Shown: piece by piece, positions 30,977 to 39,311 of the stretch
Position numbering within the stretch: position 1 is the first letter of the stretch
Layout: each line of letters begins with the position of its first letter
Origin: an uncultured Clostridia bacterium
GTDB taxonomy: Bacteria > Bacillota > Clostridia > Oscillospirales > CAG-272
Assembly (NCBI GenBank): GCA_947630625.1
Contig: CANRIL010000025.1
Span: 1 to 39,419, forward strand
Direction of reading: 5' to 3'
Length of the DNA: 39,419 nucleotides
The notes under the pieces: model-generated
Database searches by the model: none
Told to the model about the DNA's origin: nothing
The model's input: the letters and a program-made list of their open reading frames with translations, nothing else
Program-made: the position numbers and the translations under genes

Positions 30977-32266
30977 ATGCTTGAAAAGGCAAAAAAGATT
31001 GCCGCCGGCTGTTCCTGCGGCAAAGAACACCGTATTGTGACATCCGTTCTCGAAGTCGGTGACGGGGCGACGGAATCGCTCGTTTCATACGTCAAAAAGA
31101 GATATATGTCATCAAATGCGCTTTTGGTTTGCGACGAGAACACACAAAAATATTCGCCGCCGATAATATCCGCTCTCGGCTGCCGCTGCTTTGTCCTCCC
31201 CGGAAACGCGCACGCAAACGAGGTCGAAACCGCGCGCCTGTCGTCATATATCGAATCTATAGGAAAAAGCAGCGTTGATGTCATGATCGCGTGCGGCTCA
31301 GGCTCCCTACACGATATAACGCGCTTCTGCGCGCACCAATATAATGTTGATTTCATCTCATATCCGACGGCGGCGAGCGTCGACGGATTTGTTTCAGGCG
31401 TCGCCGCGATGACGATGTACGGGCAAAAGCTCACGTATCCTTCAAGCTCGCCCGTCGCGCTGTTCGCCGAGCCTGACGTGTTCTGCTCCGCGCCCGCACG
31501 GCTGACGGCTTCGGGCGTCGGCGACATGATCGGCAAAATAACGGCGCTGTTTGACTGGCAGCTTTCAAATATACTTACAGGCGAACCGCTCTGCCGCGAT
31601 ATATTTGATGTAATGAATGAAGCGCTCGACGAGGTAAAACGCGCCGCCGAAAATGAAGACGCGGTGCGCTCGCGAAGCTTCCCCGTCCTTATAATGAACG
31701 GGCTTCTGCTCTCAGGGCTTGCAATGCAGCTCGCAGGTAATTCCCGCCCCGCTTCCGGTTCGGAGCACCACATGTCGCATTTCTGGGAAATGCACGTGTA
31801 TAACGATCCGACAGACGCGCTCCACGGTGAAAAAGTCGGCGTCGGAACTGTTCTTATGCTGTCGCATATAAAGGCAAATGCCGATATTATATACAAAGAT
31901 ATCAACATAGACGAATGTAAAATTTACAGTAAAGACACCGTTGAACCGATATACGGCAAACTGACAGACGGCATCATCGCGGAGAACCTTCCGCGGGGCA
32001 CCGGAAGTTCTGCACTTGCAGAATTAGGCAAGGATTCGTTAAAGTCAAACGCCGAAAAACTTCTCCCTCTAATCGAGGCGCTGCCGCCCGCGCCCGAGAT
32101 CAGCTCAATGCTCAAACGTGTCGGCGGCTGCGTCGACCTCGGCAGTCTATCGCTGCCGGAGAATAAAAAATTCATTGAAACATCTGTCACATATTCGCCG
32201 TATGTGAGAAACAGGCTCACATTTGCAAAAATAATTTCCGCGGTCCGCGTATCCCAAGGAGGCTAA
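30977..32266 (+). CDS. sn-glycerol-1-phosphate dehydrogenase, AraM/EgsA family
   Basis: 429 residues, ATG at 30977 with AAAAGGAG eight bases upstream. Family members reduce dihydroxyacetone phosphate to sn-glycerol-1-phosphate with NAD(P)H. Seen here: the dinucleotide loop CGSGSLHDITRF (106-117), PTAASVDGFVS, and metal ligands in GVGDMIGK (Asp near 183), GSEHHMSHFWE (261-271) and ALHGEKVGVGT. Glycerol-1-phosphate is the archaeal lipid backbone; in Bacillus AraM supplies heptaprenylglyceryl phosphate synthesis. There is no pcrB-like gene in the window and no arabinose operon gene beside it. The second gene, five bases downstream, encodes a degenerate response regulator. Confidence 0.92.
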   Translation: MLEKAKKIAAGCSCGKEHRIVTSVLEVGDGATESLVSYVKKRYMSSNALLVCDENTQKYSPPIISALGCRCFVLPGNAHANEVETARLSSYIESIGKSSVDVMIACGSGSLHDITRFCAHQYNVDFISYPTAASVDGFVSGVAAMTMYGQKLTYPSSSPVALFAEPDVFCSAPARLTASGVGDMIGKITALFDWQLSNILTGEPLCRDIFDVMNEALDEVKRAAENEDAVRSRSFPVLIMNGLLLSGLAMQLAGNSRPASGSEHHMSHFWEMHVYNDPTDALHGEKVGVGTVLMLSHIKANADIIYKDINIDECKIYSKDTVEPIYGKLTDGIIAENLPRGTGSSALAELGKDSLKSNAEKLLPLIEALPPAPEISSMLKRVGGCVDLGSLSLPENKKFIETSVTYSPYVRNRLTFAKIISAVRVSQGG

Positions 32267-32271
32267 AAACA

Positions 32272-32913
32272 ATGATAAAATTCAAGAAAAACTACCCGAA
32301 CATCGTATTTGCCAAAAATGATTCGGAGGACATCTCCGAGCTTCGCCACGAACTTTCCGGCTTCGGTATTTATGTACACACGGTAAATTTCGAAGAGGCG
32401 AAGGAATGCCTCAAGGATGCCGCGATGCTCATAATTCTCTCCCCATCATATTCCGAAAGCGCATCATCCCTTATAAACTGCGCCGCAGAAAATAAAGGTG
32501 TTAAGATACTTTATATCGGAAGCGACGGAGACGTTTCGAATGAAAACATTACAGTTGTCGCAAACGTACATTCATCTATCGTTTCCGAGATTGTCCGCCT
32601 GTTCAAGGAAACATTCACGTTTGACCCGGCGTGCTCTGAGGACGATGAAATAACGTGCGAGCTTTCAAAGCCGCCGCAAGTTTATTATAACGGCACAAAG
32701 CTGCTGCTCTCAAAGAGCGAATCAAAAATCGTGCATTTCCTTCTGACTGTCGAGCCGAAAATGCTCGTCCCGAAAGAAACGATCGGCGAATATCTTGCGC
32801 TCGCCGCCGGCGCCGTTCCCGTACACATCCACAACATCAACGACAAGTCGATGAAGAGCTATCATGACAAGCTCGTCTTCTCCCGCAGCGGCAGAGGCTA
32901 TTTCGTATATTGA
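32272..32913 (+). CDS. Atypical OmpR-like response regulator without phosphoacceptor
   Basis: 213 residues, GGAGG site, five bases after the araM-like gene. The C-terminal third matches an OmpR winged helix (PPQVYYNGTKLLLSKSESKIVHFLLT, then VPVHIHNINDKSMKSYHDKLVFSRSGRGYFVY). The N-terminal part has the length and strand pattern of a receiver domain, but the strand where the phosphoacceptor Asp should sit reads LIILSPSYS (Ser57 in its place), and the acidic pair near the start is missing. It is therefore probably a phosphorylation-independent DNA-binding protein, perhaps regulating its own operon. No sensor kinase is next to it. The wing signature (RSGRGYFVY) supports an intact DNA-binding end. 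Confidence 0.75.
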   Translation: MIKFKKNYPNIVFAKNDSEDISELRHELSGFGIYVHTVNFEEAKECLKDAAMLIILSPSYSESASSLINCAAENKGVKILYIGSDGDVSNENITVVANVHSSIVSEIVRLFKETFTFDPACSEDDEITCELSKPPQVYYNGTKLLLSKSESKIVHFLLTVEPKMLVPKETIGEYLALAAGAVPVHIHNINDKSMKSYHDKLVFSRSGRGYFVY

Positions 32914-32925
32914 TCCGGCAACAGC

Positions 32926-32957
32926 AAAAATCGCGTCCGTTTAGGGCGCGATTTTTT
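32926..32957 (+). terminator. Terminator of the araM operon
   Basis: Stem TCGCGTCC (32931-32938) with GGGCGCGA (32944-32951), one G-U, loop GTTTA, preceded by five A and followed by six T. It can work in both directions. Confidence 0.88.
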
Positions 32958-32969
32958 GTTGCCGACCGC

Positions 32970-33000
32970 ATATTTAGTCGTTTGTATATTTAGTCGTTTG
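32970..33000. repeat. 16-bp tandem repeat, two copies
   Basis: ATATTTAGTCGTTTG at 32970-32984 and 32986-33000, exact, separated by one base. It lies in the gap between the araM operon and pepD. Confidence 0.75.
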
Positions 33001-33035
33001 CATATATTATGCCTTTTTATGTTATGCGCTTGCCG

Positions 33036-34475
33036 TTATAGTCTGCTGCATAACAGTTTTACAGTGTTATAGACAAGTGTAAATGACTCAGTATCGAGCG
33101 CTTCCCTCGTCGTATGCTCGCCGAGCGTGCGCGCTCCGGTCGCGATTATGTCCATATCAGGCACGGCGCGCTTGATTATGCCGCATTCAAGCCCGGCGTG
33201 TATGCCCATGACTTCTATATCACGGCCGGATGTTTCCCTATATGCCTTTATATATTCGTCTCTCATGACCGATTCGGGCGCATACTCCCACCCGTTATAG
33301 CGCGAATCCGTCCTCGTCTCAAAGCCGTACTTTGATGCAAGCGCGCCGAGGCTTTCCTCTATCTCTTCGAGCTTGCCGTCAACGGACGAGCGGGACGATA
33401 TGTGAAGCTCAAAGCTTCCGTCGGGGCTAACGCTGATTATAGCGAAGTTCTGCGAGGTTTCGACCATATCTATCTCCCGGCACATCGCGATCACGCCGTT
33501 CGGCACCTCGCGCGAAAATCCGAGCAGGCGCGCGGTAAAATCGTCCGCCGGAGCGTCCCCGTCATATTCGCCCGCCGAAACCGTCACGTTCATTTTGGCG
33601 TCGGCATCAGTCAGCGCCGCTCTGACGGCGCGTTCCTTTTCTTCAATTGCGCGCTTTGCAAGTTCGGGGTCGCTCACTGCAATAGTTGCGGAACAGTGGG
33701 ACGGGATCGCGTTATCCTTGCTGCCGCCGCTCATATTTATGATCCTGACTCCGCTGTCGGCGCTTCCGGCGGCGTCTATCAGCGAAAGCGCGATCAGATT
33801 CGCGTTTCCGAGCCCTAGATGTATGTCCGCGCCCGAATGTCCGCCTGCGAGACCGTCAACGGTGATTGTCAGCGTTTTCCCGCTATAATGTCCGGTCTTC
33901 GCCTTAGTGCTGACGCGCGTTCTCATTCCGCCCGCGCATGAGACGATGATGACCTCGTCTCCCGTATCGAGATTTATCATCCTGTGCGAGAGCAATTTCC
34001 CGTAATCAAACGTGGAAGCTCCCGTCAGCCCTGTTTCCTCCTCGGTCGTGAAGAGACATTCAAGCGTCGGCGCACGGAGCTCCTTTTCCTCAAGCATCGC
34101 GAGCATGATCGCGACGGCAACGCCGTCGTCGGCGCCGAGCGTCGTTCCGTTTGCCTTGATAAACCCGTCCTCAAGCCGCAGCTCCAGCCCGTCATGCGCG
34201 AAATCAATATGATTTTGCGGCTCGCTTTCGCATACCATATCAATGTGCCCCTGGATCAGCACCGGCGCGTGATCTTCATATCCCGGCGACGCCTGACGGC
34301 GCACCAAAACGTTATTGTTGCGGTCACGGTAGACATAATGCCCGTGTGCAGCGGCAAAGTTCTCGATAAAATCAGCAAGCCGCCCTTCGTTTCCGGAGCC
34401 GTGCGGTATCGAGCATATATCCTCAAATCTGTTGAAGAGGTGTTCGGGTGAAATATACTTTATGATATACTCCAT
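33036..34475 (-). CDS. pepD: Aminoacyl-histidine dipeptidase (cytosol nonspecific dipeptidase), M20
   Basis: 479 residues, the usual length for PepD. Cleaves dipeptides such as carnosine and Xaa-His in the cytoplasm, using two zinc ions. Ligands and catalytic residues: H77 and D79 (IQGHIDM), D115/D116 (LGADDG), the Glu pair near 145 (TTEEETG), the Asp in INLDTGDE, and His in GIHAGLECG. The lid domain lies between. The ATG at 34475 has AAAGGA upstream. It has its own promoter, back to back with the ispD promoter. No clear T-run terminator follows it. Confidence 0.95.
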   Translation of the reverse strand: MEYIIKYISPEHLFNRFEDICSIPHGSGNEGRLADFIENFAAAHGHYVYRDRNNNVLVRRQASPGYEDHAPVLIQGHIDMVCESEPQNHIDFAHDGLELRLEDGFIKANGTTLGADDGVAVAIMLAMLEEKELRAPTLECLFTTEEETGLTGASTFDYGKLLSHRMINLDTGDEVIIVSCAGGMRTRVSTKAKTGHYSGKTLTITVDGLAGGHSGADIHLGLGNANLIALSLIDAAGSADSGVRIINMSGGSKDNAIPSHCSATIAVSDPELAKRAIEEKERAVRAALTDADAKMNVTVSAGEYDGDAPADDFTARLLGFSREVPNGVIAMCREIDMVETSQNFAIISVSPDGSFELHISSRSSVDGKLEEIEESLGALASKYGFETRTDSRYNGWEYAPESVMRDEYIKAYRETSGRDIEVMGIHAGLECGIIKRAVPDMDIIATGARTLGEHTTREALDTESFTLVYNTVKLLCSRL

Positions 34476-34508
34476 AAAATTTTCCTTTCAAAAAGAACTC
34501 ACAGCGTA

Positions 34509-34537
34509 ATTGTACCACCGTCCGCGCGCTTTATCAA
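34509..34537 (-). promoter_or_regulatory. Sigma-A type promoter of pepD
   Basis: On the minus strand, TTGATA (34537-34532), 17 bp, TACAAT (34514-34509), 34 bp from the ATG. Confidence 0.7.
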
Positions 34538-34568
34538 GTTATTCCACCAAAAAATATATTACATGATA

Positions 34569-34597
34569 GTGACAAACTCAATTCTGTGTGATATAAT
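34569..34597 (+). promoter_or_regulatory. Sigma-A type promoter of ispD-ispF
   Basis: GTGACA (34569-34574), 17 bp, TATAAT (34592-34597) with a TGA extended -10; 51 bp upstream of the ispD ATG. Confidence 0.75.
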
Positions 34598-34647
34598 TAA
34601 TTCGTGTAAAAATCGCGTTTGAAGAGAAAGGACAGCGTATATTTTCG

Positions 34648-35385
34648 ATGAAGATAGTCTTGAAAAACTTTGACAGCATCCTTCACGTCAAGCGCGCAAC
34701 GATGTCCGCCGTGATCCTCGCCGCCGGTTCCTCGGTCAGATTCGGGGAAAGCAAAGTTTCGGCGTCCGTCGGCGGGATGACCGTGCTCGAACGAACGCTT
34801 CTTGCGTTCAATAGTTGCCGCGCCGTCGACGAGATCATACTTGTTTTGCCGCGTGAGGGCTTCGAGAAATACCGCCGCGATTTTGACTCAATACTTCCCG
34901 AAAAGGTCAAACACGTCGTCAGAGGCGGCGACACGCGGCAGGAATCGGCAATATGCGGGATCGAAGCGTGCCACCCGAAGGCGGAGTATATCGCCATACA
35001 TGACGCCGCCCGCTGCCTTGTCACGCCGGACATGATCGAGTCCGTCTTCCGCGAGGCGTATGAGCACCGCGCGGCGACCGCCGCGTGCCGCGTCGTCGAC
35101 ACCGTAAAATACGCGGACGACAAGGGATTCATCGACCGCACGATCGACCGGGAAAAAGTCTGGCTTGTCTCTACACCGCAGATATTCTACGCGAATATGT
35201 ACCGCGCCGCTGCGTATACAGCGCGCGACGAAGGCTTTGAGGCGACCGACGACTGTATGCTCGCAGAAAGGCTCGGCTTCAAAATCAAGCTTGTCGATGT
35301 CGGCCGCGACAACATCAAGATCACTTATAAGGAAGATATCGCGCGCGCGGAAGAAATTTTACGGCAGAGAGGTGAGATCGTATGA
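34648..35385 (+). CDS. ispD: 2-C-methyl-D-erythritol 4-phosphate cytidylyltransferase
   Basis: 245 residues. Third step of the MEP pathway to isoprenoids: joins MEP to CMP from CTP. Seen: the nucleotide loop SAVILAAGSSVRFGESK (Arg and Lys present), VRGGDTRQES, AIHDAARCLV, and TPQIF. The protein has about 18 extra residues before the usual start. The ATG at 34648 is a rather long 15 bases after AAAGGA, while the later in-frame ATG at 34702 has no ribosome site, so the start is not settled. The stop overlaps the ispF start by four bases. Confidence 0.95.
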   Translation: MKIVLKNFDSILHVKRATMSAVILAAGSSVRFGESKVSASVGGMTVLERTLLAFNSCRAVDEIILVLPREGFEKYRRDFDSILPEKVKHVVRGGDTRQESAICGIEACHPKAEYIAIHDAARCLVTPDMIESVFREAYEHRAATAACRVVDTVKYADDKGFIDRTIDREKVWLVSTPQIFYANMYRAAAYTARDEGFEATDDCMLAERLGFKIKLVDVGRDNIKITYKEDIARAEEILRQRGEIV

Positions 35386-35864
35386 CTGGGCTGAGGATCG
35401 GTCACGGTTACGACGTGCACCGCTTTGACAACTCGCGTCCGCTTATCCTCGGCGGAGTCCGCATAGAAAACTCCCCCGGACTTCTCGGTCATTCGGACGC
35501 GGATGTTCTCGCGCACGCGATAATGGACGCGCTGCTCGGCGCCGCTGGGCTGCGCGATATAGGCTATTATTTCCCGGACAATGACGAATCATACAGCGGC
35601 GCCGACAGCATGAAGCTTGCCGCCCGCGTCTCGGAGATGCTCCGCGAAAAAAACTTCCGCATTGTGAATATCGACGCGACGGTCATAGCGCAGGCGCCAA
35701 AGCTGTCGCCCTACATCGAGGATATGAGGCGCGCGCTGTCGTCGGCTTTCGCTGTTGACGAGTCGCAGATCAACGTCAAGGCGACGACCGAGGAGGGCCT
35801 CGGCTTTACAGGTGAACGCCTCGGCATCGCAGCCCACGCGGTCGCACTTATCGAATCTATATAA
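35382..35864 (+). CDS. ispF: 2-C-methyl-D-erythritol 2,4-cyclodiphosphate synthase
   Basis: 160 residues, full length. Makes the cyclic diphosphate of the MEP pathway as a trimer. Zinc ligands D11, H13 and H45 are in GHGYDVHRF and DVLAHA; other family motifs are LLGHSDAD, IGYYFPDND and KATTEEGLGFTG. The ATG at 35382 overlaps the ispD stop (ATGA) and has AGAGGTGAG upstream, so translation is coupled. IspD and IspF adjacent are common and work with IspE, which is not in the window. Confidence 0.97.
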   Translation: MTGLRIGHGYDVHRFDNSRPLILGGVRIENSPGLLGHSDADVLAHAIMDALLGAAGLRDIGYYFPDNDESYSGADSMKLAARVSEMLREKNFRIVNIDATVIAQAPKLSPYIEDMRRALSSAFAVDESQINVKATTEEGLGFTGERLGIAAHAVALIESI

Positions 35865-35865
35865 A

Positions 35866-36132
35866 GCGCGGCGGGAGAGGCTTTCCCTTTTTACGTCCGC
35901 ATTTTTCAACTTCCATGCCGCCCCCGCCGCGCGATAAATCTGTTTAGGGAAGCCGCCAAATCGTCTTCCCGTAATATGATATGGCGCGGCGCGAAACATG
36001 CCAACGCGCGCCGTCGGCGCACCCGGACGTGTTGACGCGGTTTTTAGGTCGTCAAACTCCCTTTGGCGTCGAAAAAGCAAAAAGGCCGACCAAAAAAAAT
36101 TTTTATCTTCCGAGCGCAGTAAAGGAGCACTT
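35866..36132. other. Intergenic region with several inverted repeats
   Basis: No gene seen. Long-range arms GCGCGGCGGG (35866-35875) and CCCGCCGCGC (35923-35932) pair perfectly. Inside is a small hairpin with five T (35873-35892), a possible weak ispF terminator. Further pairs are GGGAAG/CTTCCC (35947-35970) and TTGACG/CGTCAA (36032-36055). I found no clear promoter for rpe. Confidence 0.5.
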
Positions 36133-36792
36133 ATGATTTACATTTCACCGTCCATTCTCGCGTCAAACTTCGCCATACTCGGCGAACAGGTATCCGCCGC
36201 ACAGGCAGGCGGCGCGAACATGATCCATGTCGACGTTATGGACGGAGTTTTCGTTCCTAACATCAGCTTTGGCTTCCCCATAATCAAATCGCTGAGCGCG
36301 CATTTCAGCATCCCGCTCGACGTGCACCTTATGATAGACGACCCGGATAAATACGTTGAGCTCGCGTGCACGTCCGGCGCTGATTTTCTGACGGTCCACA
36401 TCGAACGGCTCGCCGACCCGAAAAAGACTTTACAGAAAATTCGCTCGCTCGGCGCGCATCCTTCCCTGACGATCAGCCCGAAAACTCCCGTCGAATCCGT
36501 GTTCCCGTACATAAACTACGCGGACATGATCCTCATAATGACGGTCGAGCCCGGCTTCGGCGGACAGCATATAATTCCGGAAACGCTCGAAAAAGTCTCG
36601 CGGCTCCGCGAGGAAACGGACAGGCGCGGTCTGCGCGGATACAAGATCGAGGTCGACGGCGGGATACGCGCCGACAACATCCGCTCCGCGGTCGACGCCG
36701 GCGCGAACGTCATCGTTACAGGCAGCGCTGTTTTCGGCGAGCCGGACATTCCCGGCGCGATAAAGCGTCTGCGCGAGGCGGCGACAAATTGA
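36133..36792 (+). CDS. rpe: Ribulose-phosphate 3-epimerase
   Basis: 219 residues, usual length. Interconverts ribulose-5-phosphate and xylulose-5-phosphate in the pentose phosphate pathway. The barrel motifs are complete: SPSILASNFA, HVDVMDGVFVPN, LDVHLMI, VEPGFGGQ and the phosphate-binding EVDGGIRADN and VTGSAVFG. The ATG at 36133 follows AAAGGAG (36121-36127); the frame is open farther upstream, but that part has no family match. It may share a transcript with ispD-ispF, 268 bp upstream, or have an unseen promoter. It ends in a terminator. Confidence 0.97.
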   Translation: MIYISPSILASNFAILGEQVSAAQAGGANMIHVDVMDGVFVPNISFGFPIIKSLSAHFSIPLDVHLMIDDPDKYVELACTSGADFLTVHIERLADPKKTLQKIRSLGAHPSLTISPKTPVESVFPYINYADMILIMTVEPGFGGQHIIPETLEKVSRLREETDRRGLRGYKIEVDGGIRADNIRSAVDAGANVIVTGSAVFGEPDIPGAIKRLREAATN

Positions 36793-36823
36793 CCGTACAA
36801 AAATTACGTATACATAATGATAT

Positions 36824-36857
36824 GCCCGGAGCAGTTTCGCCCCGGGCGTTTTATTTT
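36824..36857 (+). terminator. Terminator of rpe
   Basis: GCCCGG (36824-36829) pairs with CCGGGC (36842-36847), followed by GTTTTATTTT. No T-run on the minus strand. Confidence 0.75.
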
Positions 36858-36870
36858 CATGATCAAGTCG

Positions 36871-38331
36871 TCAGTCCGCCGTCAGAGTGAAGTGGAACTC
36901 ACAGAATTTGCCGTATTCGCTCCGCACGTCGATCTCCTCTCCGTGCGCCTCGATAATCGTCTTCGCGATATAAAGCCCTAGCCCGACGCCGGTTTTGTCA
37001 AGTCCGCGGCTCTTGTCCGTTTTATAGAAACGGTCAAAGACGAGCGGCAGCTCCTCCGGCGCGATGCCCACGCCTTCGTTATATACATATACGTGGACTT
37101 TTTTGCCCCGGTGCGTTATGCTGACCCTGTATCTTGCGCCCTCGCGCGAAAATTTGACGCCGTTGTCGCAGAGGTTATAAAGTATCTGATATACGGCGTC
37201 CCTGTCCGCCAAAACATAAATATTGTCGCTGTCGCAGTTGAACTCGACCGAAAGATTGTAAGCTTCGAGCCGCTTTTCAAGCGAAATTATGATCTCGCGC
37301 GCCATCTCGCATATGTCGAACCGCGTCATGTTGAATTTGCGTTCGCCCGCCTCGATCCGCGTAATGTCAAGCAGCGAACTGACAAGGCGCGACAGCCGCT
37401 TGATCTCGGCGCTGACTATGCCGAGATAATGATTCTGCTGCTCCGGCGGGATCGTCCCGTCAAGAATTCCGTCGACGAAGCCGGAGATCGTCGTCATGGG
37501 CGTCCGCATATCGTGCGATACGTTTGCCAGAAACGTTCGGCGCGTTTCCTCAAGGTTTGCAAGCGAGCTCGCCATATTGTTGAACGCGACGGCGAGCTCC
37601 GTCACCTCGTCATGCCCAGTCACGACGACGCGCGTATTAAAATCGCCCGCGGCAAAGCTCTTGGCGGCGGCGCACATATTCTTTATCGGGGCTGTGACGC
37701 GCTCGCTGATAAAATAGACCGCGATAAGCGCCGCGAGCATTATCCAGAGGCTCGACATAATGGAGCTGTTGATGAGCGAATCGAGCAGTATGTCCGTATT
37801 TGAATCAGACGAACACGTGAAGACGACGCCGACGACGCCCTCTTCCTGCGATATGACGGAACCGTACACGTATATGACGTTCGAAAAAACGCCTGTCGCC
37901 TGGTCATTCTCGTCGGAAATGAACGTACCGTTTTTCCCCGAAATGACTTCATCCATTATAGTGCTGCCGACGTTATATATCTCCTCCCCCCGGTCGGGAT
38001 ATACCGGAACGTCGTCCCCTATCGTGAGCAGCACATCTCCGTTTTCGTCCGCGATGACAAACGACATGTCCCCGGCGTACGTCATCATCATTTTGACAGT
38101 CTCGACTATCGACTCCCCGTTTTCGGCGACATATCGGCGAAATGACATGTCCTCAAGCCCGTCCGTAATGAATCCCGTTATCGAGGCGGAGGCGCGGGAA
38201 AGCGACATTTCCTTTGAGGTGTCCGAATAACTGCCGATAAGCGTTGAGATGATCGAGATCTGGATTATAAAGCTGACGATGATTATCAGCATGAATACGG
38301 TTATATATTTGGTAAAAAGCGACCTGAACAT
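36871..38331 (-). CDS. Two-component sensor histidine kinase
   Basis: About 486 residues. Membrane segment 1 (about 9-31), an extracytoplasmic sensor of about 155 residues (with a PAS/Cache-like FVIADENGDVLLTIG), membrane segment 2 (about 190-209), HAMP (207-260), the phosphoacceptor His273 in NVSHDMRTPMTTISGF, and the ATPase domain with N (LYNLCDNGVKFS), G1 (NEGVGI), F (FDRFYK) and G2 (GVGLGLYIAK) boxes. It phosphorylates the OmpR-type regulator encoded just upstream. The ATG at 38331 has GGAG seven bases upstream; a longer start at 38385 lies in a hairpin and is less likely. The stimulus is unknown. Confidence 0.96.
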   Translation of the reverse strand: MFRSLFTKYITVFMLIIIVSFIIQISIISTLIGSYSDTSKEMSLSRASASITGFITDGLEDMSFRRYVAENGESIVETVKMMMTYAGDMSFVIADENGDVLLTIGDDVPVYPDRGEEIYNVGSTIMDEVISGKNGTFISDENDQATGVFSNVIYVYGSVISQEEGVVGVVFTCSSDSNTDILLDSLINSSIMSSLWIMLAALIAVYFISERVTAPIKNMCAAAKSFAAGDFNTRVVVTGHDEVTELAVAFNNMASSLANLEETRRTFLANVSHDMRTPMTTISGFVDGILDGTIPPEQQNHYLGIVSAEIKRLSRLVSSLLDITRIEAGERKFNMTRFDICEMAREIIISLEKRLEAYNLSVEFNCDSDNIYVLADRDAVYQILYNLCDNGVKFSREGARYRVSITHRGKKVHVYVYNEGVGIAPEELPLVFDRFYKTDKSRGLDKTGVGLGLYIAKTIIEAHGEEIDVRSEYGKFCEFHFTLTAD

Positions 38332-38351
38332 AATAAGCTCCAAATGAAAAC

Positions 38352-38377
38352 GGAGGACGGCCACGGGGCTGTCCCCC
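38352..38377 (-). terminator. Hairpin between response regulator and kinase genes
   Basis: GGAGGAC (38352-38358) pairs with GTCCCCC (38371-38377) including one G-U, with a partly paired loop; on the minus strand a short GTTTTC follows. It may lower kinase expression relative to the regulator. Confidence 0.45.
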
Positions 38378-38399
38378 TTTTTCAAAAATCAGAATTTAC

Positions 38400-39110
38400 T
38401 CAAAGACATTCGAATTTGTATCCGACGCTCCAGACGGTCTTAAGCGTCCATTTGTCGGATGCGCCGTCTATCTTTTCGCGAAGGCGCTTTATATGAACGT
38501 CGACCGTGCGGGAATCGCCGAGATAATCAAATCCCCAGACCTTATCGAGCAGCTGATCGCGCGTGAACACGTGATTCACATTGAGCGCGAGGAAATACAG
38601 AAGCTCCAGCTCCTTGCGCGGGATATCGACGTATTTGCCGCACAGCTTCATCTCAAACGTCTCGATGTTTATCTCAAGGTTGTCAAATTTGACGACGGCG
38701 GATTCCGTCTGCGTTTCCGTATGCGCAGTCCGGCGCAGAACGGCCTTGACGCGCGCGGCAAGCTCCTTCATGTCAAACGGCTTTACAACAAAGTCGTCGG
38801 CTCCGAGCTCAAGCCCCAAAACCTTATCAAACACTTCGCCCTTCGCCGTGATCATTATGACGGGCTTATTCGATTCTTCCCTGATCTCGCGGCAGACCTG
38901 CCAGCCGTCCTTGCGCGGAAGCATTATATCGAGCAGCACAAGGTCGGGGTCATATTCCCGAAAGAGCGTAATTCCCTCGCTGCCATCATTCGCGGTCTTC
39001 ACCTCGTAGCCTTCATTTTCAAAATACAGCCTCAAAAGGTCACATATATTGACATCGTCGTCAACCACGAGTATTTTCGTTCCGGTATCGATCTCAGATA
39101 CGTTATCCAT
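38400..39110 (-). CDS. OmpR-family response regulator
   Basis: 236 residues. Receiver domain with acidic pocket (LVVDDD, 15-19), phosphoacceptor Asp61 (LVLLDIMLPRKDG), switch Thr (MITAK) and Lys110 (ADDFVVKPF). The C-terminal winged helix is complete (LCGKYVDIPRKELELLYFLALN, TRDQLLDKVWGFDYLGDSRTVDVHIKRLREKI, TVWSVGYKFE). The ATG at 39110 has AAGGAGGAG. It has a good promoter and is the first gene of the pair with the kinase. It resembles regulators of cell-wall or stress genes, but the targets are unknown. Confidence 0.96.
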   Translation of the reverse strand: MDNVSEIDTGTKILVVDDDVNICDLLRLYFENEGYEVKTANDGSEGITLFREYDPDLVLLDIMLPRKDGWQVCREIREESNKPVIMITAKGEVFDKVLGLELGADDFVVKPFDMKELAARVKAVLRRTAHTETQTESAVVKFDNLEINIETFEMKLCGKYVDIPRKELELLYFLALNVNHVFTRDQLLDKVWGFDYLGDSRTVDVHIKRLREKIDGASDKWTLKTVWSVGYKFECL

Positions 39111-39152
39111 GTTTTCTCCTCCTTTTCGGTATACGTCCTCTACTCCATATTA

Positions 39153-39181
39153 ATTATAACATAGCCCCGAGCGAAATACAA
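39153..39181 (-). promoter_or_regulatory. Promoter of the two-component operon
   Basis: On the minus strand, TTGTAT (39181-39176), 17 bp, TATAAT (39158-39153), with a TGT extended -10. It lies 43 bp upstream of the start. Confidence 0.75.
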
Positions 39182-39247
39182 AAAGATCAATAAATACAGG
39201 GTAAAAAGCGTGCTCGGGAAAAGACTTATCACCCCAAATATATAGAA

Positions 39248-39311
39248 AACGGTCATCTCAGATGGTATAATATTGTTGAGCAAAAACAAAAAGCCAAAGG
39301 AGATGACCGTT
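39248..39311 (+). promoter_or_regulatory. Inverted repeat enclosing the promoter and hiding the start of the next gene
   Basis: AACGGTCATCTC (39248-39259) and GAGATGACCGTT (39300-39311) are perfect 12-bp arms, extending to 14 of 15. The loop holds TATAAT (39266-39271, with TGG extended -10). The right arm contains the ATG at 39303 and the end of its AAAGGAG site. Confidence 0.7.

Noticed and set aside
30670-31908. 412-codon minus-strand frame covering the araM-like gene
   Set aside because: It is antisense to a gene with complete family motifs, and its Ser/Ala-rich product matches nothing I know.
35998-36132. N-terminal extension of rpe by 45 codons
   Set aside because: The frame is open, but the added sequence is Arg/Lys-rich and the normal start has a clear AAAGGAG site.
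36871-39110. Two-component system as a novel signalling unit
   Set aside because: Both proteins have every standard motif in standard order and length.
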